Shown here: positions 1-9,080 of the stretch, piece by piece | Layout: each line of letters opens with the position of its first letter | How positions within the stretch are numbered: the first letter of the stretch is position 1 | The notes under the pieces: generated by a model | The model's database searches: none | Told to the model about the DNA's origin: nothing | The model's input: the letters and a program-made list of their open reading frames with translations, nothing else | From: an uncultured Pelagibacteraceae bacterium | GTDB lineage: Bacteria > Pseudomonadota > Alphaproteobacteria > Pelagibacterales > Pelagibacteraceae | NCBI GenBank assembly: GCA_902515985.1 | Contig: CABXWY010000001.1 | Location: forward strand, 1 to 64,000 | Length of the DNA stretch: 64,000 bases | Direction of reading: 5' to 3' | Position numbers and translations under genes: made by a program

Positions 1-1
1 T

Positions 2-1417
2 GATTATGATGAAAAAGATTTTTCTAAGATTAAAGATAAATTAAAAAAACTTGAAGGTAAAACCTATTCTATAAATAAATTAAATAAAATAGCAAAAGAA
101 GTTGACAATTTAACTTATCGAAATGATTACGAGTTTATAAACGCTTCTTTTAAAGAGAAAATTATTGATCAAAATGAGATAGAACTTACATTTGAAATTA
201 AAGAATTTGAAAAAAGGTACCTTACTAAAGTTAATGTATTCGGAAACAATATTACGGAAGAAAAAGTTATAAGAGATAATCTGGAGGTGGATGAAGGAGA
301 CCCTTTCAATGATTTGCTTTTGGCTAAATCAATTAACAATTTAAAATCTTTAAATATATTTGGCAAAGTTGAATACGATCTAGTTACAGAAGATAATGAT
401 AAAAAAATATTAAATATAAGCGTCACTGAAAAACCAACTGGAGAAATTTTTGCATCTGCAGGGGCAGGGACTCAAGGAGGAACTATAGGTTTTGGTGTAA
501 CAGAAAATAATTTTATTGGAAAAAATATATCTTTAAATACGAATATAAGAATAAATGAAGAATCTGTAAAAGGATCATTTTCTGTGCTTAATCCTAATTG
601 GAATTATTCAGATAAAGCCTTGATAACATCAATCGAAAGTAGTGTAACTGATAGACTGACTGACTATGGTTATGAGACAAACAAGACTGGATTCTCATTA
701 GGTTCTGCATGGGAACAATATGATGATGTTAGATTTTCACCTACCATAAGAGCGTTTTATGAAAAATTAGATACTAATCAATCAGCTACAGCAAATTTAA
801 AGAAACAAGAAGGCGAATATTTTGACACATCTTTTAGTTATGGTTTAGATATGGATAAAAGAAATCAGAGGTTTCAAACTACATCTGGATATAGAAGTAG
901 ATTTAATCAATCTATTCCTCTTGTATCTGAGGACACAGCTTTTTTTAACAGTTATGAATTTACAACATTCAATCAAATATCAGATATGGTGACTAGATTA
1001 GCTATACAAGGTTCTGCAATTACTGCAGTTGGGGACGAAGATGTTAGAGTTTCCAAAAGATTATATGTACCATCAAAAAAATTAAGAGGATTTGAGTCTG
1101 GAAAAATTGGACCTAAAGACTCCGGGGATTTTATAGGTGGTAATTATACCGCAGTTTTAAACGCATCAACAACTCTACCAGAATTTGGAGCAAATTTAGA
1201 AACTATTGACTTTCAACTATTTTTAGACGCAGCTAATGTTTGGGGTGTTGACTACGATAGTTCGCTTGATAACTCGCATTTAAGATCCTCAGTTGGTTTT
1301 AGTGTAGATTGGTATACGATGGTTGGACCGTTAAATTTTTCGATTGCACAGCCGATCTCAAAAGCTAATACAGATAAAACAGAAACTGTAAGATTTAATA
1401 TTGGTACAACTTTCTAA
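2..1417 (+). CDS. bamA: Outer membrane protein assembly factor BamA (5' truncated by window edge)
   Basis: BamA is the Omp85-family outer-membrane beta-barrel that inserts other barrel proteins as the core of the Bam complex. The frame is open from base 2, so 471 residues of the C-terminal part are visible and the start lies outside the window. The first 145 or so residues look like POTRA repeats, with GNN and VTEKPTGEI-type strand ends. The rest alternates polar and aromatic residues as in a barrel, and it ends with the strand NIGTTF, whose terminal Phe is typical of outer-membrane barrels. A methionine at base 287 lies inside a POTRA domain and is not a start. The stop overlaps the next ATG (TAATG), so bamA and skp are translationally linked. 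Confidence 0.95.
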   Translation, partial: DYDEKDFSKIKDKLKKLEGKTYSINKLNKIAKEVDNLTYRNDYEFINASFKEKIIDQNEIELTFEIKEFEKRYLTKVNVFGNNITEEKVIRDNLEVDEGDPFNDLLLAKSINNLKSLNIFGKVEYDLVTEDNDKKILNISVTEKPTGEIFASAGAGTQGGTIGFGVTENNFIGKNISLNTNIRINEESVKGSFSVLNPNWNYSDKALITSIESSVTDRLTDYGYETNKTGFSLGSAWEQYDDVRFSPTIRAFYEKLDTNQSATANLKKQEGEYFDTSFSYGLDMDKRNQRFQTTSGYRSRFNQSIPLVSEDTAFFNSYEFTTFNQISDMVTRLAIQGSAITAVGDEDVRVSKRLYVPSKKLRGFESGKIGPKDSGDFIGGNYTAVLNASTTLPEFGANLETIDFQLFLDAANVWGVDYDSSLDNSHLRSSVGFSVDWYTMVGPLNFSIAQPISKANTDKTETVRFNIGTTF

Positions 1418-1938
1418 TGAAATTATTGAAACTAATAGTATTTTTTTTATTATTATTTTTAAGTTTTGAAAAAGTCTCTGGAGAGCAAATTGTTTATATT
1501 AATATGGAAAAAATTTTAATAGAGTCCGTAGCTGGTAAAAAAATTATAGACAAAATTTCAAAATCAAATGAAATTAACATAAATAAATTTAAGAAAATTG
1601 AAGAAGATTTAAAAAAGCAAGAAAAAGATTTAATTTCAAAAAAAAATGTAATAAGTGAGAATGAATTTAAATCAAAGTTAGAAAATCTCAAAAAACAAAT
1701 ATCTGAATATAGAAATAAAAGACAGAGCATCATTCAAGAAAGTACAAAAAAAAGAATTCAAGCTAGTGCAGAATTTTCTAATAAAATTAAACCTATATTG
1801 GGTGACTATGCAGCAAAAAATAATATTTCCATAATTGTACAAAAAAAAAATATTATTATGGGAAAAAAAGAATTAGATATTACTTTAGATATTCTTAAAA
1901 TAGTAGATGAAAAAATATCCCAAATAAAATTTGATTAA
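1417..1938 (+). CDS. skp: Periplasmic chaperone Skp/OmpH family
   Basis: Skp-like holdase that carries unfolded outer-membrane proteins across the periplasm to BamA. The 173-residue product starts with a signal peptide (Lys residues, a long Leu/Phe-rich core, then VSGEQ around residue 22). The strand VYINMEKIL, matching the family's N-terminal strand, follows. Residues about 45-130 are a Lys/Glu-rich helical hairpin suited to the tentacle coiled coil. The start overlaps the bamA stop by one base. The family is identified from signal peptide, coiled coil, length and position after bamA rather than from a catalytic motif. Confidence 0.88.
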   Translation: MKLLKLIVFFLLLFLSFEKVSGEQIVYINMEKILIESVAGKKIIDKISKSNEININKFKKIEEDLKKQEKDLISKKNVISENEFKSKLENLKKQISEYRNKRQSIIQESTKKRIQASAEFSNKIKPILGDYAAKNNISIIVQKKNIIMGKKELDITLDILKIVDEKISQIKFD

Positions 1939-1939
1939 T

Positions 1940-2389
1940 ATGTCAAATAAATTATCAAAAGCTGAAATCATTAATTTGCTTCCACATAGAGATCCGATGT
2001 TGCTTATTGATGAGCTTCTAGATATTGTTAATCTCAAATCAGCTAAAGCAATAGTTAATGTTAAAAAAAATAGTTTTTATGTACAGGGCCATTTTCCTGA
2101 TCAGCCCGTAATGCCGGGAGTATTAATTGTTGAAGCTTTTGGTCAAGCGGCAGCAGCTCTTACTGCTCACGGTATCGATAAATCTACTTATGAAAATAAA
2201 CTCGTTTTTTTAATGAGCGTTGAAAAAGCAAGATTTAGAAATCCAGTAATACCAGATTGTAAACTTGAATTGCAAATAGAGGCTATTAGATCTCATGGTA
2301 AAGTATGGAAGTATAAAGGTGAGGCTTTTGTAGAAGGGAAAAAAATGGCTGATGCTCAATGGTCTGCTACTATTGTTGATAGGAAATAA
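1940..2389 (+). CDS. fabZ: 3-hydroxyacyl-[ACP] dehydratase FabZ
   Basis: Dehydrates (3R)-hydroxyacyl-ACP in type II fatty-acid synthesis in the cytoplasm. It has the hot-dog fold hallmarks: PHRDPMLLID near residue 15, then GHFPDQPVMPGVL with catalytic His51, and VEAFGQ with catalytic Glu65. The 14-residue spacing matches the family. I chose the ATG at 1940 (149 residues, close to the usual 150) over an in-frame TTG at 1931 that would overlap skp. It sits between skp and lpxD. In many proteobacteria lpxD precedes fabZ, so the order here is swapped. Confidence 0.95.
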   Translation: MSNKLSKAEIINLLPHRDPMLLIDELLDIVNLKSAKAIVNVKKNSFYVQGHFPDQPVMPGVLIVEAFGQAAAALTAHGIDKSTYENKLVFLMSVEKARFRNPVIPDCKLELQIEAIRSHGKVWKYKGEAFVEGKKMADAQWSATIVDRK

Positions 2390-2417
2390 TTAGCAATAAA
2401 TCTTGATAAGCATTTAA

Positions 2418-2442
2418 AATAAGTTTTGATATTAAACTTATT
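2418..2442 (+). promoter_or_regulatory. Hairpin directly before the lpxD start codon
   Basis: A 9-bp perfect stem (AATAAGTTT at 2418-2426 with AAACTTATT at 2434-2442, loop TGATATT) ends two bases before the lpxD ATG at 2444. There is no clear Shine-Dalgarno sequence in this 54-base gap. The hairpin could affect translation initiation, but AT-rich sequence forms such stems by chance, so the role is only inferred. Confidence 0.35.
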
Positions 2443-2443
2443 A

Positions 2444-3421
2444 ATGGTTAATCCTTTTTTTAAAAGTACTGGTCCTCATAATATAAATTTTTTACTTAAG
2501 TCAATTAATTTAAAGAATTACAATTTTCCTGATGACCAAATTACTGATATTAAAGATCTTAATTCGTCTCAAAAAAGTGAAATAACTTTTTTTCATTCAA
2601 AAAAATATGCTGATTTGGTAAAAAAAACTAAAGCATCATATTGTCTAACATCTAAAAATTTTGAGTCATTTTTACCAAACAGTTGTAAGGCTATTATTTC
2701 AAACACAGTTTTATTACATACTGCCCAAATAACAAAAATTTTTTATCCAGACTCTATAACTGATGATTATGATAACACTGTAAAAGACATAGATGAGACA
2801 GAGTTTAAAGATAAAGTTAAATTTGGAAAAAATATTCTTATCGGTGAAAATGTAAAAATTGGTACTAATTTTTCAATCGGTCATAATTCAATCATAGAAA
2901 AAAATGTAGACATAGGTGACAATTGTTCTATAGGATCAAATGTAATTATTAGAAATTCATTAATTAAAAACAACGTTCATATTTTAGATGGTTGTGTGAT
3001 TGGAAAAAAAGGATTTGGTTTTTTTCCAAATAAAGACTCCAATATTAGGTATCCTCAAATAGGTATTGTAATAATTGAAGATAATGTAGAAATTGGTTGT
3101 GGATCTACAATTGATAGAGGTTCTCTTTCGAACACAATTATAGGAAAAAATACATATTTAGATAATCAAATACATATAGCTCACAATGTGAAAATAGGTG
3201 AGAATTGTATTATTGCAGGACAAGTAGGTTTTGCTGGAAGTTCTACTTTAGGAAATAATGTTATGATTGGAGGTCAGGCAGGTATTTCGGGTCATCTTAA
3301 AATTGGCAACAATGTACAAATAGGTGGTGGTAGCGGTATTATAAGGAATATTCCTGATAATTCTAAAGTAATGGGTTATCCAGCAAAAGATTTAAAAAAT
3401 TTTATAAAAGAAAATAAATGA
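2444..3421 (+). CDS. lpxD: UDP-3-O-(3-hydroxyacyl)glucosamine N-acyltransferase LpxD
   Basis: Third step of lipid A synthesis: transfers a hydroxyacyl chain from ACP to the 2-amino group of UDP-3-O-acylglucosamine. The N-terminal region (about residues 1-95) is the uridine-binding domain. From about residue 105 it is a left-handed parallel beta-helix of hexapeptide repeats such as IGENVKIG and IGNNVQIG. The catalytic His is in IHIAHN at about residue 247. I took the ATG at 2444 (325 residues) rather than the upstream in-frame TTG at 2426, which would lie in the preceding hairpin. Its stop overlaps the lpxA start (ATGA). Confidence 0.95.
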   Translation: MVNPFFKSTGPHNINFLLKSINLKNYNFPDDQITDIKDLNSSQKSEITFFHSKKYADLVKKTKASYCLTSKNFESFLPNSCKAIISNTVLLHTAQITKIFYPDSITDDYDNTVKDIDETEFKDKVKFGKNILIGENVKIGTNFSIGHNSIIEKNVDIGDNCSIGSNVIIRNSLIKNNVHILDGCVIGKKGFGFFPNKDSNIRYPQIGIVIIEDNVEIGCGSTIDRGSLSNTIIGKNTYLDNQIHIAHNVKIGENCIIAGQVGFAGSSTLGNNVMIGGQAGISGHLKIGNNVQIGGGSGIIRNIPDNSKVMGYPAKDLKNFIKENK

Positions 3422-4194
3422 TTGATAAAACAGCCATAATTAACAAAGATGCAAAAGTTCATTCAAGTGTTAAAGTTGGACCATATTCTATCGTAGGTCC
3501 AAATGTAGAAATTGGAGAAAATACAGAAATTCAATCACATGTAAGCATTACTGGAAATACTAAGATTGGAAAAGGGAATAAGATTTATCCATTTGTTTCA
3601 ATAAATGACCCGCAAGACTTAAAATATAATGGTGAAGAAACAAGTTTAGTTATCGGAGATAATAATAAAATAAGAGAATATGTAACCATAAATCCTGGAA
3701 CAATCGGCGGTGGAGGTAAAACTGTAATTGGAAATAATTGTTTATTAATGATTTCGTCTCACATAGCTCATGATTGCCAGGTTGGTAACAATGTCATTAT
3801 AGCAAACAATGTGCCTTTAGGAGGTCACGCTATTATTGAAGATAACGTAGTTATAGGTGGAAATTCTGCTGTTCAACAGTTTACAAGAATTGGTAAAATG
3901 GCAATGATTGGTGGAATGACAGGCGTCCTACACGATGTTATTCCTTTTGGATTATCAACAGGAAATAGAAACTCATTGCAAGGATTAAATCTAATAGGTT
4001 TGAGAAGAGCAAAATTTGAAAATAAGGATATTTTAGGTTTAAGTGAAGCCTATAAGGAGATTTTCGCTAATAAAAATATTAGCGAAAATATAAGTAGATT
4101 AAATGGATCATTTCACAAAAATCCATTAGTCAAAGAGGTAATTGAATTTATTACTAAGGATAAAAAAAGGTCTATTTGTACGCCATTTTCATAA
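3418..4194 (+). CDS. lpxA: UDP-N-acetylglucosamine acyltransferase LpxA
   Basis: First committed acyl transfer of lipid A synthesis (3-O-acylation of UDP-GlcNAc). The 258-residue length is close to the family norm of about 262. Hexapeptide repeats run from residue 3 to about 185. The conserved SSHIAHDCQVG segment carries the catalytic His at residue 118. A C-terminal helical domain begins near FGLSTGNRNSLQGLN, which is the conserved region before the helices. The start overlaps lpxD by four bases, and lpxI follows after one base. Confidence 0.96.
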   Translation: MIDKTAIINKDAKVHSSVKVGPYSIVGPNVEIGENTEIQSHVSITGNTKIGKGNKIYPFVSINDPQDLKYNGEETSLVIGDNNKIREYVTINPGTIGGGGKTVIGNNCLLMISSHIAHDCQVGNNVIIANNVPLGGHAIIEDNVVIGGNSAVQQFTRIGKMAMIGGMTGVLHDVIPFGLSTGNRNSLQGLNLIGLRRAKFENKDILGLSEAYKEIFANKNISENISRLNGSFHKNPLVKEVIEFITKDKKRSICTPFS

Positions 4195-4195
4195 G

Positions 4196-4990
4196 ATGAT
4201 AGGTTTAATTTTTGGTGATACAGATTTTCCAAATAAAATACTTAAGACTATTAGGAACAAAAAAATAAGGTATCTGATAATAGATTTATCTAAATCCAAG
4301 AAATTTAAAAAAGATAGTAAATCTTTTTCAGTTTCGATAGGTCAATTTGGTAAAATAATTAATATTCTTAAAGAAAATAGTTGTAGAAAAGTCTTATTTG
4401 CCGGGAAAGTTAAAAAACCAAACTTTTCTAAGTTAAAGTTAGACTTTAAAGGAATTTATTATATTCCAAGAATTATCAAAGCATCCAAGCTTGGAGATGC
4501 TGCAATTTTAAAAGAAATAATAAAAATTCTAACTCAAAATAAGATAAAAACTGAGAATTCTCTCAAATTTAATCCAGAGCTTACTTTTAAAAAGGGTAAC
4601 TATTCAAAGATTAAGCCCAATAATAAAGACCAATTAGATATTAAAAAGGCCATCAAAACATTAAATAATTTGAAACAGTATAATTATAGCCAAGGCGTAG
4701 TAGTGAGAAATAAAAAAGTGGTCTCTATAGAAGGAAGGGGTGGTACAAAAAAATTACTCGAAAAAAGTAAAAGTAAAAAATTTCGAAATCATGGTGTTTT
4801 AGTTAAGTTTCCAAAAAAAAAACAAGACCTCAGAGTTGATCTACCAACTATTGGATTAAAAACTTTACAACAAAGTAAGATAGCTGGATTAAAAGGCATT
4901 GTTGTAAAAGGTAAAAAACACGTGTTTTTAGATAAAAATAAATGTATCAGCTTTGCTAATAAAAATAAGATGTTTATCTCAGTAAAATGA
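4196..4990 (+). CDS. lpxI: UDP-2,3-diacylglucosamine pyrophosphatase LpxI (DUF1009 family)
   Basis: Hydrolyses UDP-2,3-diacylglucosamine to lipid X and UMP, replacing LpxH in alphaproteobacteria. The 264 residues show an N-terminal Rossmann-like half (MIGLIFGDTDFP, LFAGKVKKP) and a C-terminal half with YNYSQGVVVRNKKVVSIEG, a glycine-rich EGRGGTKKLL segment and VDLPTIGLKTLQQ, the conserved DUF1009 region. I chose the ATG at 4196, one base after the lpxA stop. An in-frame TTG at 4142 would overlap lpxA by 53 bases. The position between lpxA and lpxB is the standard alphaproteobacterial place for lpxI. Confidence 0.9.
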   Translation: MIGLIFGDTDFPNKILKTIRNKKIRYLIIDLSKSKKFKKDSKSFSVSIGQFGKIINILKENSCRKVLFAGKVKKPNFSKLKLDFKGIYYIPRIIKASKLGDAAILKEIIKILTQNKIKTENSLKFNPELTFKKGNYSKIKPNNKDQLDIKKAIKTLNNLKQYNYSQGVVVRNKKVVSIEGRGGTKKLLEKSKSKKFRNHGVLVKFPKKKQDLRVDLPTIGLKTLQQSKIAGLKGIVVKGKKHVFLDKNKCISFANKNKMFISVK

Positions 4991-6123
4991 AAAAAATTTT
5001 TGTACTAACTGGCGAACCTTCGGGAGATAAATTAGCATCAACTGTAGTTACTAAACTCAAACAAAATCATCCTGAAATAGAATATTTAAGTGTAGGAGGA
5101 TTTCATTTAAAAAAACTTGGTGTTAAATCAATATATGATCTTAAAGAAATAACTTATATTGGTTTTACTAGTGTCATTTTGAACTTATTTAAGATCAGAA
5201 ATAAAATAAATGAAACTGTAAAAAAAATAATTGAATTTAATCCAGATATTTTATTTAGCGTTGATAGTCCAGATTTTACCTTACGAGTGGCTGAAAAAGT
5301 TAAAAGTATAAATCCTAATATCAAAACAATACACTATGTTGCGCCTCAAGTATGGGTATGGAGAGAGGGAAGGGTTAAGAATTTTAAAAAGTTCTTAGAT
5401 CATGTTTTATTGCTATTTAATTTTGAAAAAAAATACTTTGATAAAGAAAGTATTAAGAATACTTTTGTTGGCCATCCTTTACTTGAAAATAAAGTAAATA
5501 TTAAAACAAACTTATCAAATTTAATTGATGTCAATAAAAAAATTATATCTGTATTTTCTGGAAGTCGAACATCTGAAACGAATATTCTTTTACCAATTTT
5601 ATTAGATTTTATTAAATTAATGAATGAAAAATTTAATGAATATAATTTTGTTTTTCATGCAACTGATCAAAATAAAGATCTTATAAAAGATGAGATTAAA
5701 AAAACAAACTTTAATAATGTTGAAGTGATATCAGACGAAAATATAAAATCAAAAATACTATCAGGTTCAGTATTTGCTGTTGCAAAATCTGGAACTGTTT
5801 CTCTTGAAATCTGTAATGCAAAAGTTCCATCTATCATAATTTATAAAATGAATTTTATTAATTTTCTTATTGTAAAGTTTTTAGTGAAGACTAAATTTGC
5901 AAATATAATTAATATTATTAACCAAAAAGAAATAATACCGGAATTAATTCAAAAAGAATGTAATTCAAAAGAAATTTTTAGATCTGTGGTATACTTTTTG
6001 AAAAATCCCGAGCTTATGAAAAAACAAGTCCTTGATGTAAATAATACTTTAAATGAAATTAGATCTAAAACTTCTTCATCTTCAGAGGCTTCAACAGTAG
6101 TTTCAAGCTATCTTAGCACTTAG
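4987..6123 (+). CDS. lpxB: Lipid-A-disaccharide synthase LpxB
   Basis: GT19 glycosyltransferase that joins UDP-diacylglucosamine and lipid X into the lipid A disaccharide at the inner membrane. The 378-residue protein carries TGEPSGDKLAS at the N terminus, YVAPQVWVWREGRVK in the middle, FVGHPLLE, and the SGSRTSE and AKSGTVSLE motifs of the C-terminal GT-B domain. It overlaps lpxI by four bases (ATGA). Its 3' end overlaps the convergent gltX by 21 bp, leaving no room for a terminator between them. Confidence 0.96.
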   Translation: MKKIFVLTGEPSGDKLASTVVTKLKQNHPEIEYLSVGGFHLKKLGVKSIYDLKEITYIGFTSVILNLFKIRNKINETVKKIIEFNPDILFSVDSPDFTLRVAEKVKSINPNIKTIHYVAPQVWVWREGRVKNFKKFLDHVLLLFNFEKKYFDKESIKNTFVGHPLLENKVNIKTNLSNLIDVNKKIISVFSGSRTSETNILLPILLDFIKLMNEKFNEYNFVFHATDQNKDLIKDEIKKTNFNNVEVISDENIKSKILSGSVFAVAKSGTVSLEICNAKVPSIIIYKMNFINFLIVKFLVKTKFANIINIINQKEIIPELIQKECNSKEIFRSVVYFLKNPELMKKQVLDVNNTLNEIRSKTSSSSEASTVVSSYLST

Positions 6124-7500
6124 TCTTTTTTGAACTTCTTCCTTTCCTAAGGATAAAATTATATCATAAATTCCTGGTCCAAACTTCGAACCAGTTAGAG
6201 CAATCCTTAACGGTTGTCCAACTCCCTTAAAATTTGTATCGTGAGATTTTATAAGTTTATTTAATATTGGCTCTAAAATCTCTCGAGAAGGCAGATCTAT
6301 TTTTTCGAATTGAGCACTAAAATCTGAAATTACTTTTCTTGCTTTATCATCAATTAATTTAACATCATCCTTATTAAAATTGACCTCATCTATTATAATA
6401 TATTGACCATTATTAAATATATCTTCCAAAGTTTTTGCTTTATTTTTTAAGAAAGTAAGTGATTTTTTGATCTTATCTTTTTTATCAGACTGAATTTCAT
6501 TTTTATATAATTTGCAATATTCAGTTAATTGATTGAATAAATCATTCTCATTAATATTCTTTATATAGTGTTCATTCATTGATAAAATTCTACTCATATC
6601 AAGTTTAGAAGGAGATTTACCGATGCCTTCTAAATTAAAAAATTTTATACTTTCCTCTAAAGTAAATATTTCTTTATCTTTATAAGACCATCCTAGTCTT
6701 AAAAGATAATTTCTAAGAGCATCCGGCATAATACCTATTTTAGAGTAATCGTCTAATGTAGAAGCTTGATCTCGCTTTGATAGTTTCTTTCCCTCTATTG
6801 TATGTATCAATGGTATGTGGGCAAATAATGGCAATTCCCATTTCATGGCTTGGTAAATTTGTATTTGTTTGAAGGTATTTATCTTATGATCATCACCTCT
6901 GATAATATGTGTCATATTCATTTGGTGATCATCCACTGATGCTGATAAATTATATGTAGGAGTTCCATCATTTCTTAAGATAACAAAATCTTCAATTGTA
7001 TTATTATCTATTTCAACATCACCTTGAACCAAATCTTTCAATACTGATGTTCCGTCAATCTTACTTTTAAATCTTATGACTGGTTTAATATTTTTGGGAG
7101 CATCTGTTTCATTTTTATCTCTCCATTTTCTATCATAAATATAAGGTATCTTTTTTTGTCTTGCTCTTTTTTTTTGCTCCTCTATTTCTTTACTTGAACA
7201 ATAGCATTTATATGCATGACCGTTTTTAAGTAGTTCATTTGCAACTTTTATATGATCTTGGATTTTATTTGATTGGATGTACTCTTCACCATCATAATCT
7301 ATACCGATCCATTTAAGCGATTGTATTATTTGATTTTTGTATTCGTCTTTAGACCTTTCCTTATCTGTATCTTCCACCCTTAAATAGAATTTACCGTTTT
7401 GATGTTTGGAATATAACCAATTAAATAATGCTGTTCTAACCCCACCAATATGCAATGGTCCTGTAGGTGATGGAGCAAATCTAGTTGCTACTTTTGACAT
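6103..7500 (-). CDS. gltX: Glutamyl-tRNA synthetase GltX
   Basis: Class I synthetase that charges tRNA-Glu in the cytoplasm. It has the HIGH-type motif in PSPTGPLHIGGVRTALFNW near residue 15 and the KMSKS-type motif in KKLSKRDQAS. A CYCS segment near residue 100 lies in the acceptor-binding region. 465 residues is normal for the family. The product ends in KEEVQKRLSAKIA, encoded in the 21-bp tail-to-tail overlap with lpxB. It lies downstream of lexA on the same strand with a 22-base gap and is probably the last gene of that transcript. Confidence 0.96.
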   Translation of the reverse strand: MSKVATRFAPSPTGPLHIGGVRTALFNWLYSKHQNGKFYLRVEDTDKERSKDEYKNQIIQSLKWIGIDYDGEEYIQSNKIQDHIKVANELLKNGHAYKCYCSSKEIEEQKKRARQKKIPYIYDRKWRDKNETDAPKNIKPVIRFKSKIDGTSVLKDLVQGDVEIDNNTIEDFVILRNDGTPTYNLSASVDDHQMNMTHIIRGDDHKINTFKQIQIYQAMKWELPLFAHIPLIHTIEGKKLSKRDQASTLDDYSKIGIMPDALRNYLLRLGWSYKDKEIFTLEESIKFFNLEGIGKSPSKLDMSRILSMNEHYIKNINENDLFNQLTEYCKLYKNEIQSDKKDKIKKSLTFLKNKAKTLEDIFNNGQYIIIDEVNFNKDDVKLIDDKARKVISDFSAQFEKIDLPSREILEPILNKLIKSHDTNFKGVGQPLRIALTGSKFGPGIYDIILSLGKEEVQKRLSAKIA

Positions 7501-7522
7501 TTTGAATTTTTAGACTATTTAT

Positions 7523-8200
7523 TTAGAAACTTCTATATAAAGATACAAGAACACCTTGAACTTTTACTCTATCTGGGCCAAATATTTTTGTTTCGTAGTT
7601 CCTATTTGCACTTTCGAGAGCCACTGTTTTACCTTTTCTTCTTATTCTTTTAAGCATTGCTTCATGGTCATCTATTAAAGCAACTACTATTTTTCCATTA
7701 TCAGCTGTATCTGTTTTTTTGATTACAACAGTATCTCCATCATTAATTCCCGCTTCAACCATTGAGTCACCTTGAACTTTTAATCCAAAATACTCACCTT
7801 TTTTTTCAATGTTTTCAGGCAAAGGAATTCTAGCAACTTCGTTCTGAATAGCTTCAACCGGTGTACCTGCTGCAATTTTACCTAAAACTGGTATTTCCGA
7901 CCCATTTTCGTTATCCACAGTTTCATCCAAACCTCCTTTTATTACGCTAGGAGAAAAGCTGTTATAAATATCGTTTGCTGATGCAGTTTCTGGCAATTTG
8001 ACAACTTCTAAAGCTCTTGCTTTATGAGCAAGTCTTTTTATGAAGCCTCTTTCCTCTAGAGCACTAATTAATCTATGTATTCCAGATTTAGACTTTAAAT
8101 TTAGAGATTCTTTCATTTCTTCATAGGATGGAGATATCCCAGAAGATCTCAACTTCTTGTTGATAAAAAGTAATAAGTTTTTTTGTTTTTTTGTGAGCAT
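7523..8200 (-). CDS. lexA: LexA SOS repressor
   Basis: Repressor of the DNA-damage response, inactivated by RecA-stimulated self-cleavage. The 225 residues include an N-terminal winged helix ([20 protein letters not shown], residues 34-53). The cleavage site is Ala111-Gly112 in [10 protein letters not shown]. The catalytic dyad is Ser146 in VQGDSM and Lys184 in AMLKRI. The insertion between the DNA-binding and protease parts (residues about 70-100) is long, as in other alphaproteobacterial LexA. An SOS box lies 25-39 bases upstream of the start codon, so autoregulation is likely. Confidence 0.95.
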   Translation of the reverse strand: MLTKKQKNLLLFINKKLRSSGISPSYEEMKESLNLKSKSGIHRLISALEERGFIKRLAHKARALEVVKLPETASANDIYNSFSPSVIKGGLDETVDNENGSEIPVLGKIAAGTPVEAIQNEVARIPLPENIEKKGEYFGLKVQGDSMVEAGINDGDTVVIKKTDTADNGKIVVALIDDHEAMLKRIRRKGKTVALESANRNYETKIFGPDRVKVQGVLVSLYRSF

Positions 8201-8224
8201 AAGAACAAATATCGTACAAATGAT

Positions 8225-8239
8225 GTTCTACAAAAGTTC
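8225..8239 (-). promoter_or_regulatory. Alphaproteobacterial SOS box (LexA operator) upstream of lexA
   Basis: On the lexA strand the site reads GAACTTTTGTAGAAC, an exact GAAC-N7-GAAC direct repeat (GTTC-N7-GTTC on the plus strand), the known alphaproteobacterial LexA operator. It lies 24 bases before the lexA start codon. I found no equivalent site in the short leaders upstream of uvrA or ssb. Confidence 0.85.
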
Positions 8240-8288
8240 TTATAATTAAACAATAGCTAAAAAGTCACAAAAATTGCGATTTATTTGA

Positions 8289-9080
8289 CTAAAGAACTGA
8301 AAAAATAGAATTGTTATCTAAGTTCTTCAAAAGTGATTCACCAATTAAAAAAGTTTTAATTGAAGTATTTCTTTTCAAATCCAAAAGTTCCTCTTTGTTT
8401 TTAATACCACTTTCAGAAATAAGTGGCCCCTTATGATTTATTAAAACATTATGAATATCGTAAGTTGTAGTAATATTTGTTTCAAGTGTCTTTAAATTTC
8501 TATTGTTAATACCTATCAACGCCTCTTTAAATTTTAATGCTTTTTTAGCTTCTTCTACAGTATGAACCTCAACAATGATTGACATTTCATATTTTAAAGC
8601 TTCGTTATATAATTCATCTGCTAGGTTTTCTTTCACACCAGCTAAAATAATTAAGATAGCATCAGCACCATAGCTTTTAGCAAGCGGTATTTGAAATTTG
8701 TCAATAAAAAAATCTTTGCAAAGAATAGGTAGTCTAATTTTTTCTTTTATTTGACGTATATGATCGATTTTACCTAAAAAAAAATCTTCCTCTGTTAAAA
8801 CAGATAAGCATGTAGAATTATTCTTATAATATATATTCGCTATTTCTACTGGATTATAGTCATTAATTATTACACCAGCCGAAGGACTAGCTTTTTTTAT
8901 TTCGGCAATTATTGAAATTTTATTCTCATTTATATTGGTACTAATTTTTTCTTTAAAATTCAAATATGAATTATTTGCACTAATAAGATCTTTTAAATTA
9001 CTTAAATCAACAGTTTTTTTTAATTGGTTGATATAAACAGCTTTTTTTTTAATTATTTTTTCTAATATATTATCAGCCAT
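8289..9080 (-). CDS. trpC: Indole-3-glycerol phosphate synthase TrpC
   Basis: Ring-closing step of tryptophan synthesis, a (beta/alpha)8 barrel. Motifs in order along the 263 residues: IAEIKKASPSAGVI (catalytic Lys region), ILCKDFFID (catalytic Lys), IIVEVHTVEEA (catalytic Glu), IGINNRNLKTL, ISESGIKN and FLIGESLLK (phosphate binding). It overlaps the end of trpD by 8 bp. In many alphaproteobacteria moaC and moeA follow; here lexA comes next. Confidence 0.96.
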   Translation of the reverse strand: MADNILEKIIKKKAVYINQLKKTVDLSNLKDLISANNSYLNFKEKISTNINENKISIIAEIKKASPSAGVIINDYNPVEIANIYYKNNSTCLSVLTEEDFFLGKIDHIRQIKEKIRLPILCKDFFIDKFQIPLAKSYGADAILIILAGVKENLADELYNEALKYEMSIIVEVHTVEEAKKALKFKEALIGINNRNLKTLETNITTTYDIHNVLINHKGPLISESGIKNKEELLDLKRNTSIKTFLIGESLLKNLDNNSIFSVL

